Below, piece by piece: positions 1 to 9,521 of a stretch of DNA of 64,000 nucleotides. Position 1 is the first letter of the stretch. Every line of letters starts with the position of its first letter. A program made the position numbers and the translations under genes. Under the pieces are notes generated by a model. It saw only the letters and a program-made list of their open reading frames with translations. It was not told the origin of the DNA and searched no databases. Source of the stretch: Sambucus nigra (lineage: Eukaryota; Streptophyta; Magnoliopsida; Dipsacales; Adoxaceae); NCBI GenBank assembly GCA_949130495.1, contig OX422219.1, positions 261,625,111-261,689,110 of the forward strand, given 5' to 3'.

Positions 1-157
1 CATTATACTCTATAAATAATAATCAAGGGTTCCTACGTATTTCAACTGGATTAAACAAAAAGGGGAAAAATATGCAGTTTTTCAGGAAGGATCGATCGAT
101 TGAGGAAAGGGGTCGATCGATCGATCGATCAAGCAGTTCTTGCCCAGAATCTGCAAA
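1..157 (-). repeat. Distal part of an old Tekay-type LTR (left half)
   Basis: This is flanking DNA left of the LARD target duplication. It carries clustered GATCGATCGA palindromes (about 94-130) like those in the Tekay LTR at 42487-42541. The sequence resumes after the LARD element at 34790 and runs to an LTR terminus at 35877. I read both parts as one old minus-strand LTR split by the LARD insertion. The body is diverged from the other LTRs, so the family assignment rests on layout and the better-matching right half. The LTR continues beyond the window start. Confidence 0.55.
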
Positions 158-162
158 GTCGA
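158..162. repeat. Target site duplication of LARD element (left copy)
   Basis: GTCGA here, directly before the LTR end TGTGACAACC, is repeated at 34785-34789 directly after the other LTR end. A 5-bp duplication is normal for Ty3/gypsy integrases and shows that 163-34784 is one insertion. Confidence 0.85.
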
Positions 163-926
163 TGTGACAACCTGCCTAATAAGATACCGGGCGATCACTC
201 CAATATAAATTAAAACAAAAGTCTCATATATATCATTCTTAGCATCACTGTCGAAAAATCCATTTAATTACTAATAACCTATCAGGCCGGTGTCAAAATT
301 TTAACTTTACTACTCTTTTTAACGATAATAAATAAAACATCTGCAATTTAATGCGTAAATGAAACTGAAATGAAATAAAATAACCGAACACTCGGTCCAA
401 ATATACAACCATATCGAATGCTGTACCCAAAGAATAAATAAATGCAATTGAGCCCTTGGCTCGAATGTTTATACAGTACCTCCTATCTAGAGTACAACGA
501 TGGAAGCGGCTATGAAAAACCTGCACGCATCCACAGCTGCTGCAGCTGATGTCTGACTCGAAAGAATTTCCATCCAGGCGTCCCTGTGTCTGGACACCTA
601 TGTATATATATAATATAGCAAGAAAGGAAAAGTAGATAAACGGGTCAGAGCCCGAATTTTGAAAATATTTTGCAAGTGCATAAATGCCTTATTATTTTGA
701 AAAAGTTTTTATCTCATATTTAAGTTTGGTATCGCACTCCCATGAGATACCCCTCACCTCTCCGCTAATAGTGCACTCCTAGCGCATCTATCTAGAATAT
801 TCTAGTCAAGCTACCCTGCTAAACTAGTCTATCACCCCACCACTATCTACCCTAGATAGTCCAAGTAATGTACTAAGGGCTAAGCTTCACCCCAGTCTCA
901 ACGCTATGCCATGTTTGTGCGTGGGG

Positions 927-956
927 TGTCTCGCAAAGCGAAATCCAAATAAGGAA
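927..956. repeat. TCTCGCAAAGCGA module, LTR copy
   Basis: The core TCTCGCAAAGCGA contains a TCGC/GCGA inverted repeat around AAA and sits in a longer unit of about 100 bp. Other copies lie at about 4435, 4915, 31817 (mutated), 32017, 62679 and 62877, in both LTR and internal parts of LARD elements. The function is unknown. Confidence 0.7.
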
Positions 957-1023
957 CCCCCCCGATACACTACTACGCGGCACGGTCGATAGTCGAGATC
1001 CGCCAGTCCCTAAGTACAGAAAG

Positions 1024-1054
<31 letters not shown>

Positions 1055-1323
1055 CCATAAACATTTATAATATTAGAGCACTAAGGATTAAACTTCTCCC
1101 CAGTCTCAACACAATGCCATATTCGTGCGTGGGCAAGGTCGATCGTCGGGATCCATTAGACCCTCAGCACTCGATTTATCCATTTTTATTAATCATATTT
1201 TTACCATAACCATCCGGATCTATCTCCCGGACTGAGAGTTCATATATCAAGTATTTATCAATACTATTCATTTTCTCAAAACTTCCCATTTCCCTTTTTT
1301 TATACTCAGGAAATGTAAATATA

Positions 1324-1611
1324 AAAGCCAATTCATTATCATGAATTGCTTTAACAAATCATATACCTTTTAAAAGCCAATTTTATTATCATAAAAAAAA
1401 TGCTTTTCCTTTATATCATCCCATTTCCCTTTTTATACTCAGGAAATGTACCCAAAGCCATTTCCATTATCATGAAAATGCTTTGATCAAATCATGCTTC
1501 CACATCCCTTCTTCCATCCGGGAGTGTTACCGAAGCCAAACCATTTTCCCATTTCCCTTTTTATACTCAAGAAATGTAAATTAAAGCCAATCCATTATCA
1601 TGAATTGCTTT
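1324..1611. repeat. Array of four hairpin units in the LARD LTR
   Basis: Four units of about 29-36 bases start at 1324, 1372, 1454 and 1583. Each has the form AAAGCC...ATTATCAT...GCTTT, an imperfect inverted repeat with a bulged C and a TATC-type loop. The spacers repeat CCATTTCCCTTTTTATACTC and AGGAAATGTA. Matching arrays lie at about 32257-32543 in the other LTR and 63117-63412 in the third LARD LTR. Several units keep pairing while their stem sequence differs, for example CATTTC with GAAAATG in the third. Confidence 0.75.
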
Positions 1612-1980
1612 AATAAATCTAAGACCGCCCCTCCGGGTTTCCCCCCTGGACGCGCCCCTAAATGGCTATCATCTTCCGGGGCCTATCTATACAAGACAAC
1701 CTGGGAACCTACCAACGTCGGGAAGCGGCCATATTGCCTGCGGGAAAGTCAGGATCACACCCGAAATCCCCTAACCAGCGCAGTAATAGAAATGCCCATA
1801 CGGCCTAGGGACTATATCCAACCTGCTCAACAGCCAGGAAGGCTTCACCACAACGCGCGCAACTTCCCTTATGATAGCGATTTAGGGAGGTGTGTAACCA
1901 TAATTTATCAATTATGAAAATCATTTATCTTTCCATTTTGAAAATATTCATTTATATATTTTCAAAATCATTTCCTTCAT

Positions 1981-1983
<3 letters not shown>

Positions 1984-2070
<87 letters not shown>
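1984..2070. repeat. (TA)n microsatellite in LARD LTR
   Basis: This is an almost pure TA dinucleotide tract. The other LTR has a shorter tract at the same place (about 32918-32981) and the third LARD LTR has one at 63849-63914, so the microsatellite belongs to the family and its length varies. Confidence 0.95.
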
Positions 2071-2071
<1 letters not shown>

Positions 2072-2460
2072 CCTAAATCACACAGTATATACATATCCTA
2101 TATATTCCTCCTAGAATATATAACCGGCCATAATGGCCTATATCATCTAGCGATGACCATAATCCCAAAGATTCCCTCCAGGAATCACAATCATGCACTC
2201 ATATAAGCATGATACTAAGCCCAAAGTATTTTCTTACTCTGATGACGAATAATTACCTTAATCAACTCTTAAAGGTTTATTGGATATCTCCAAATATAAT
2301 AATTCACTCTAAGTGAATATATACATATATATATTCCCAATTCCTCAAGTCCTTTAGGACATAACCCTCTAATATACTTTAATTTAGAAGGCCCTTAAAC
2401 TTTAATCTCAAAGGGGAGAAATAATAATAATCTCCAAAATCTTGGGCTGAAAACAGGGCA

Positions 2461-2583
2461 CCGGTCGACCGGTCTTAGACCCCCGATCGACCGCGGGTTG
2501 TAAATAAGCCTACGAAACAAAGCAGTAGGCCCTTTCTCCTTGACGCGGTCGACCGGCCATAGGGGCGCGGTCGACCTGTCCCA
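2461..2583. repeat. Palindrome cluster with TCGA core in LARD LTR
   Basis: ACCGGTCGACCGGT near 2461 and CGGTCGACCG-type palindromes near 2545 and 2570 lie 1.28-1.41 kb from the LTR start. Tekay LTRs in this window carry different TCGA-centred palindromes at a comparable place (42487-42541, 51040-51280). The other LTR copy is at about 33371-33490. Confidence 0.8.
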
Positions 2584-3339
2584 CCAGGTCCTCAAAACTT
2601 TAATTCCTCAAATCCTTAATCGAGCAACCCAAATTCATTTTTGAGGTTTCTAAACTACCCCAAAAATTATCCCGAACATCTACGACATTAATTCTAGCCG
2701 TAATTTTTCCAATTCCCGATTTGATTTCCGAGTTGATAATTTCAACCCGGAGCTGTCATCTTGTAAAAATCATATCAAATCGTAGAAAAATCAGAAAAAT
2801 ACGTGGTCAGCGCCCACGTGACCGTGTCGAAAAGATCTACAACTTTCTTGTTTTGGCCGAAAGCTAAATCATTTATCTTCTTGGTCGAAAATGACCCCAA
2901 AGGTTACGGGTTACTATTCATTATCTCTCCCAAAATCCCAAACTCCATTTTTCTCCATTTTTGTTGTTTCTAACCTCACCCAACAACTCAATAAACATCT
3001 AATCTATGTTTTACAACTAACACATCAATTATTTTGGGGTAACCATTTCTCTTGGATTTGAACCCTAAAATCCATGAAACCTAGATTTGGGCATTTCTCC
3101 CAATTAAATTCAATCTTACATCCCATTAACATGGTTTTAATACTAGAAATCATTAAGAGTTTACATTACATCAATTTGTAAACTCACATACAACTTTTAC
3201 CCAATTTATTTTAAGGGTTCTAACCCTAAAATCATGTTTATACCAAATGTGATATGAGAGGATTGCAAAAAATGAAATAAAGCAAGTAAACACTTGCCTG
3301 GAGGATGAAATCCGACGACCTCGAGTCGAATTTGACGGA

Positions 3340-3440
3340 GTTTGGACCGAATCTCCCTTTTTCTCTCCACTTTCTTCCTTCCTCTCTCTTTTCTCTCTTA
3401 TTTCTTCTCTTTTCTCCCTCTCTCCCTCTTTATAAAGAAA
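3340..3440 (-). promoter_or_regulatory. Candidate LARD promoter (3' LTR copy)
   Basis: On the minus strand a TATAAA lies at 3434-3429, about 435 bases into the LTR. It is followed at once by a long purine (GA) tract, seen on the plus strand as CT-rich sequence at 3355-3428. The 5' LTR copy has TATAAA at 34349-34344. A TATA box followed by a GA-rich leader is a plausible plant LTR start, but no transcription start can be proven here. Confidence 0.5.
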
Positions 3441-3868
3441 GAAAAAGGGTTTAAACCCTTAAAACCCAAAAACGACTCGTTTGCCCATTTACGAGTTACT
3501 TTTACCTCTAAAATTACCCGGAACTCAATTTCGACAATCGAACACTCTTTTCGACTATCTCGGACATTCCGAGACTCATGGCGCAGTCGAAATTTCCATC
3601 CGAGGTACTTGACCGCAAATCACTATTCCAACCCAAAATAAATAAATGCGGGTTTTCCAATTAAAAATCTTACCTCGTGTCTCTTTACTCAACAACGACA
3701 TATAATTAAAATATTTTGACCTATATAGTCCCAAAAATAATTACAGCACCCATCGAAAATTATTCAATCCTCGAAAATCCCCAAAATTACTATTTAGGAA
3801 AATTCCCCAAATTCCAATTTATATCCAATTATGGAATTTAATGGTCTCCAAAAGGACGGGTTGTTACA

Positions 3869-3882
3869 TACTCCCCCCCTTA
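3869..3882 (-). promoter_or_regulatory. Polypurine tract of the LARD element
   Basis: On the minus strand a run of G followed by AGTA lies directly against the LTR start, preceded by sequence related to GACGAAATTC. The same arrangement precedes the 3' LTRs of the Tekay elements (43645-43660 and 57780-57791). It is the plus-strand primer site and fixes the element's orientation. Confidence 0.8.
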
Positions 3883-5418
3883 CAACGGAATTTCGTCCTC
3901 GAAATTCAGATACGACCTACACCACCAATCCTAGGATCACTCCAAATCCTAATACCTCAAAGGGAATGACACTAACCCAATGGTTCCCAACCATGTACAA
4001 TACGACTACCACGATCGTAAAGTGACTCTAATACGTCACACAATACCCATAATCCATAATGCCTATCGGCATGAATTTCAACCTTATATACTACGCCCAT
4101 TCTATTTCAGGCGGTATATAAACCAACTTACCAAGGTGCCCATACACCTTTCTAACTTGTGCATATCTGCACATCCGTAGTGAACTCTGACACGTAACAC
4201 TCTCTCCCAATAAGGATGTCCTTTCCTAGGTGTAATACTCACCTATGGGTCCTTCCAACCCGCGAAATTCCAAACTCCTAACCTCGGTATCGCTAACTCT
4301 ATCGAGCCTACATCCTACAATGTTACTATCTATGCGTTACCCTACCTACGCGAAACTAATATAATCCTAAGTATGTCCCTAGTGCCCAAGGCCTCTCTCA
4401 ACTCCCGACAATTGCTTGGTTTCATGCGTGGGACGTCTCGCCAAGGCGAAATCCAAACAAGGAACACACTACTCCCTCGCGTAGTCGGTCATCGAGATAT
4501 AGTGACCTAAGGCACACCAGTGGGACGTCCTAGATACTGCCTACGCTAAACTACGAACGCATTCCTACTATCTTATTCTTCTGCCCATACAGAAGGAAAC
4601 CTAATCAATCGAAGTGCCCACTTTCTGTAGAAAGTGTCACGAACATAATACCCAAAATTTATCTTCTCAAAATTTGCCTTTTCATTAAGGCTGTTTATCA
4701 TCCTCAAACCAATTTCTCTAAGTCCAACATCACCCACCCACTTGTGGCGAGGGGACCACATTAGTGCTTTTCCATAGCACAATATTTCCATAAGTATATC
4801 ATCATCACAGGGCTCATAGTCTATAGTGGTTCATCCACACTATAATACTAACCCACATCCTTGCATCCCATAACAGCTCCCCACTCCCGACGTCGTTAAG
4901 AGTCATGTGTGGAGTGTCTCGCAAAGCGAAATCCAAACAAGGAACCCCTCCACACATTAACCCTTGACTTCGTTGGTTATGGAGTTCTGTCATTTCAACA
5001 TGCAACCGGGATAATCCTATCCCTAAACAACAAAAGTTGGACTGAACTCCTATCTCTAACTAAGAGTCACACCACCCAGCGCTCGCACTATTTTTAAGTC
5101 CTTGCGCAAACCGGTACTGAGCTAAACCTTACAGCTCAACAATAATCCTGTGGGCCTTAAATTATATCTATAAGGTTGCCACATATACCAACCAAAATAA
5201 GGAAGCCTCTGCTCATCGAGGTTCCATCAATCCATAATAATAAAGGTGAACTCAACCTTTATCAAGGTGAGACACCACAATAACAACTTGTTCCCTCGAG
5301 GAACCATGGACACGATAGTCTTGCCATCATTAGCCTGCTATCGCTCCGATCAACCAATACATATATATACACCATAATACCATACTCGTATAGACATATA
5401 AAACGAGTATCACAACCC
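3869..5418 (-). other. LARD internal region, 3' portion, non-coding
   Basis: About 1.5 kb between the PPT and the (TA)n tract that received the viral cluster. I see no retrotransposon domain in any frame, only short unrelated reading frames. It contains two diverged copies of the TCTCGCAAAGCGA module (about 4435 and 4915) that also occurs in the LTRs. Confidence 0.65.
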
Positions 5419-5498
<80 letters not shown>

Positions 5499-5507
5499 AT
5501 ATATAAT
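5419..5507. repeat. (TA)n tract at left border of the viral cluster
   Basis: A nearly pure TA tract runs to about 5491 and ends in GTGTGTGTATATATA. Viral leader sequence (minus strand) starts at about 5508. The right border at 30350 is also (AT)n, so the cluster entered a TA microsatellite. Confidence 0.9.
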
Positions 5508-6142
5508 AACATAAATTACAATAACTGAAATAACTGAAAGTAAACTTACAAAATTACTGATTAATACAGTTGGTTGAACCGGATGAACTTGAAAGCATAA
5601 TGTTTAATACAGAATATAAACTGTGAATGTAATAGAGAGAGAAAGTTTAGAGAGTGTTTTAGTTCCAGAGAATTGGACTCTGATTAATGACAAGAATGAG
5701 CTTGGTATTTATAGCTGCAGATTTCATTGGGGTAATTCCATTTACCGGGGGTAAATAGGACGGGTAAATGGGTAAACTGATTTTAACCTGGGGTAACTTT
5801 GACTTTCACCTGGGGTAAATCGACGAAATGATTTTCACCTGGGGTAAATAGGACGGGTAAATGGGTAAACTGATTATAACCTGGGGTAACTTTGACTTTC
5901 ACCTGGGTAAATAGGACGGGTAAATGGGTAAACTGATTTTAACCTGGGGTAACTTTGACTTTCACCTGGGGTAAATCGACGAAATGATTTTCACCTGGGT
6001 AAACTGATTTTAACCTGGGGTAACTTTGACTTTCACCTGGGGTAAATCGACGAAATGATTTTCACCTGGGGTAAATAGGACGGGTAAACTGATATTAACC
6101 TGGGGTAACTTGTTTCACCTGGGGGTAAACGGATTAAATTTA
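5508..6142 (-). promoter_or_regulatory. Viral intergenic region and promoter, copy A
   Basis: Reading leftward from the ORF2 stop, this has many TTTACCCCAGGTGAAA / TTACCCCAGGTTAAA units, then a TATA box (TATAAATA, 5713-5706), then about 200 bases of leader that end in the (TA)n tract. It matches the intergenic regions of copies D and E. It would drive transcription leftward into LARD sequence, not a viral gene. Confidence 0.75.
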
Positions 6143-8036
6143 TTACAGACTGTAAGGGTCCTGAGCATCTTGGAATAAAGAACTTGAATATGGATCCGAT
6201 GTGTTAACTTGGTGACTGTTTGTTGATTCATTAGAAGAAGTGGGAGAACAATAATTTTCATCTTCGGCTCTAGCTTGAAGAAGGAGCTGTTTCGCTAGAT
6301 CTTTGAGCTGCTGGGATTTCTTTGACTTGGCTAATGTTGTATCCATAGAACTTTGACTGGATTTCTTTGTTAGTTGAACTGCCTGAACTGGAATGATTGG
6401 CTGGCAAGGAAACTCCATTTGGACAGCATTAATAATCCTTTGATGATTGAAAGAGTCCCACCATTTAACATAAAATTGTCGAACCATTGTTGGCTGTTGC
6501 ATAGCATATTGCCACTTGAATATCCATGGAACTTTGTATTTGCTGCAGAATAAAAGTAAAACTGGGAACTGGGAGTTATGATCATTTATTTTAAAAACTG
6601 TAGAAAAATATTTAACTTGTTCTTGCAGGTCGATAGGTAGGATTTATGGGATATAACCATGTTGTGTCCACCACCGGGAAAACCAGGAAGGAATTTGACT
6701 TTTGAATTTTTGATCAAAACAAAGGAACCAAGAGTGAGTGAATGATTCATTTTGGTAAAGGAGAACTTTAAACCATGCTTCAATATAATCATAATAACTG
6801 AATTGAATTTGGTGACTTGGAAGTGATTTTAGAATGGAGGGATGAGATCCCCAATCTTGAAGAGAGATTATATTATTAATATGCAAGGAATGGTAAAGAA
6901 TCCTTGACGAATCGTTGCGATCAGTGATGGCTTTAATACGAACTGATTCTGAGGAGTAGAGGATATCCATGTAAAATTTTAAAGTCTTGGCAGGATGATG
7001 GGGAGTAAAATGCCAAGAATGGGGGAAATAGTTTTTTATTAAATCAATGGGATTTTTAATATGGTTGTGATTTGGCTCAATAGAAAATAGATTTGAAAAT
7101 TTTGGTTTGAGCACATAATCAGTTCTGGTAGGATGATTATAAAATTTGGTTTTAGTAATCTGTTGAATCGGCTGAGGAGCAAATGGGTCATTGACTAGGT
7201 ATTGACTGGAAGAAGGTCCAAACTCTGCAGGAGTGGCAAGAGTGGAACTGTAACTAAAATTTGGTCTTGGGATGTTTCCAAGGACCTGGTATCTGTTTGT
7301 AACTTGGAGAGGGGATGCAAGTTTAGTAGAAGATTGGCTTGTGGGTAGAGCAAGAGCTCTAGGTGTCTTCTGGGGGTTTTTCTCCGTCATTGTTATTCTG
7401 TAGAAACTTCCTTTAATATAGTCAATATCGAAATCAAAAATGCTTAATATAGATTGCCATCTAGCAAAAATTTGTTTGGAAGCAATATTGTGGACATCCT
7501 TTTCTAAAACATATTTAGCACTTTTACAATCTACACGGATTAAAAACTTTTGATTTAAAATGTCACTCTGAAATTTCGAAACACATAAAACAATAGATAA
7601 TATTTCCTTTTTAATAGTACTATAATTACTTTGCGCTTTGTTCCAGACTCCGGAATAGAATCGAACAATTTGCTCAGGGGAATGAGGGTTGATTTTCTGT
7701 TTAAGAATACCTCCATAGCCAATGTCAGAGGCATCGGTTTTAATGATTTTGAATGAATTGGGTGTAGAAAGACCGAGACAAGGTAGGGTTTTAACATGTT
7801 TTTTTACGTTTTGGACTATCGAGGTATGTTCTAAAGTCCAAGGAGGAGGGTTACATTGTAGTCTCTCAAATAATGGTTTGCATTGTTTGCGAAGATTTGG
7901 ATAAAATTCAGCAATGTAGTTTAATGATCCTAGAAACCTTTGGAGTTGCGTTTTTTCGAGGATTTCAGCAGGAAATTTATCAGCAAATTGAATGGCTCTA
8001 TCTATGGGACTAATTTTTCCTTGATAAATGTTATGA
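6143..8036 (-). pseudogene. Copy A: RT C-terminus/RNase H fused to ORF2, broken
   Basis: On the minus strand this begins in the RT just after the FLGH motif, includes the RNase H region and continues into ORF2. A 34-nt deletion at the end of ORF1 removes its last codons and stop, so RNase H runs directly into the ORF2 frame. ORF2 is then cut by a nonsense codon (GAA to TAA) at about 6644, and the rest stays open to 6143. Upstream it is joined to a truncated movement protein piece. Between them coat, protease and most of RT are missing, so this is a deletion derivative. Confidence 0.8.
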
Positions 8037-8663
8037 CATTTAGATTTGTCCTTAAACATTTGTAATAAATTCTATAAATCAAAGCAAGTGGTTTACTTCC
8101 TTCTAACATTTCATATCCAGATGTTTTAATATTTAATGTCATGGTTTTTAAGATGTGAGGGTCAGTTAAACTTAATGTAAAATCAGGAAAACAATTAAAA
8201 TGTATTGGACCATTAAAAGGCTTGATTCCATCATTCCTAAAATACTAGTGTTGTAATTAGTATGTCTCGCATCTCTAAGACATAAGAGGATAGAGGCATT
8301 TATTCCTTTACTGGTTAATGGTTTGACTGCTACTTGTATTAATCCTATGTGTAGGAAATTGAATCCATTTTTTCTTTGTTTTGTAATAGCTTCACTAGTT
8401 AATAGTTGAATTCTATCGTGTTCTTTATTTAAAGCATAAACATGTTCAACTGTTTTAACATTGTAATTAGTACTAAAGGATGACTTTAGAAAACTGGTTT
8501 TGTAAATTTCTTTTGTTGGGACTTTGTGAATATTCCAATCATTTAAATCTAAATTTACTTCTTCATAAACATGTTCTTCCTCGTTTATTATGTCTGGGGG
8601 AAAAGCTAAAGAAGATCTAGAGCTAGAACTAGCCAAAGAATTTGACCTAAATAATCTATTCAT
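8037..8663 (-). pseudogene. Copy A: truncated movement-protein segment
   Basis: It has the same start as copies D and E (MNRLFRSNS) and the conserved HIGLIQVAVKPL and LRDARH stretches of caulimovirid movement proteins (30K superfamily). A one-base deletion near 8215 shifts the frame after the MMESSL motif. The sequence stops after about 210 codons, where it joins RT sequence at a GTC microhomology. The leader upstream (8664-8704) matches that of D and E. Confidence 0.8.
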
Positions 8664-8709
8664 TTTTAAAGCTTCTAAGGAACCTATTTTCTCCTCACAA
8701 TTTAGTTTT

Positions 8710-9521
8710 CTGGAATAACCTCAATAGCCTTCGGACAACAAGTAAAATTCGAGTTTCTCTCAAAACCAGAAATCAGGGATTTAAAAACTCTCAAAGAATT
8801 TTCAATATCAATAAAGCGTCTTCAATATAAGAGAAAACAATTAAATTTTCTAAATGAAGAAATAAGATACAAAAGAATTGAAGAACAACTTACTAATAAA
8901 CCTCTCCAAGATGAAATAGAAAAACTCAAGATAAAAATCACAAATGAAATTTGTTCTGATCTACCAAATGCCTTCTTACATAGAAAGAAACATATAGTAA
9001 CCTTACCATACACCAAGGATTTTAGTGAAAAATTTATTCCTACAAAAGCAAGACCTATTCAAATGAATCAAGAAGATATGGAACTATGTAAAGATGAAAT
9101 TAATGGGTTGTTACAAAAAGGAATTATAAGGAAAAGTAAATCTCCCGGGTCATGCCCCGCATTCTATGTCAGAAAAAATGCTGAGTTAGAAAGAGGAGTT
9201 CCCAGGTTAGTCATCAATTACAAACCACTTAATAAAGTTAAAACCGCATTCACAACCCCATTTGGTCACTATGAGTGGTGTGTCATGCCGTTTGGCTTAA
9301 AAAATGCACCTAGTGAATTCCAGAATATCATGAATGAAATATTTAATCCTTCATCCCATTTCACGATTGTCTACATTGATGATGTCCTCATCTATTCCCA
9401 CACACTCGAAGAACACTGGAAACACTTAAAATTATTTTTTGAACTAATAAAAACTAATGGTTTAGTAGTTTCAGCCTCAAAAATCAATTTATTTCAAACA
9501 AAGGTCCGATTTTTAGGTCAT
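8710..9521 (+). pseudogene. Copy B: inverted RT fragment
   Basis: Plus-strand viral sequence from just after the protease to the FLGH motif of RT. It keeps the RT YIDD box (about 9372). It lacks an in-frame stretch of 44 codons, including the FDMKSGF motif that carries a catalytic Asp, and has Trp to Gly in the SPWSCP motif. Its ends match those of neighbouring pieces C and A within a few bases, so it looks like the missing segment of one genome inserted in reverse. Confidence 0.8.

Larger units (their letters stand above)
163..3868 (-). repeat. LARD 3' LTR
   Basis: This LTR aligns end to end with 31053-34784. Read on the minus strand it starts TGTAACAACCCG at 3868 and ends GGTTGTCACA at 163. 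It holds a TATA-like site followed by a GA-rich tract (near 3430), a cluster of palindromes with TCGA cores (2461-2583), a (TA)n tract, a hairpin array (1324-1611) and one copy of a module containing TCTCGCAAAGCGA (near 927). Near 1131 it has lost about 60 bp that the 5' LTR keeps, which removed a second copy of that module. No coding capacity is evident. Confidence 0.85.

Noticed and set aside
1600..1917. 105-codon frame present in two LARD LTRs (also 32532-32849)
   Set aside because: Shared because the LTRs are copies. The third LTR does not keep it, it starts inside a hairpin unit and shows no domain.
5330..5512. Open frame of repeated Ile-Tyr
   Set aside because: A translation of the (TA)n microsatellite.
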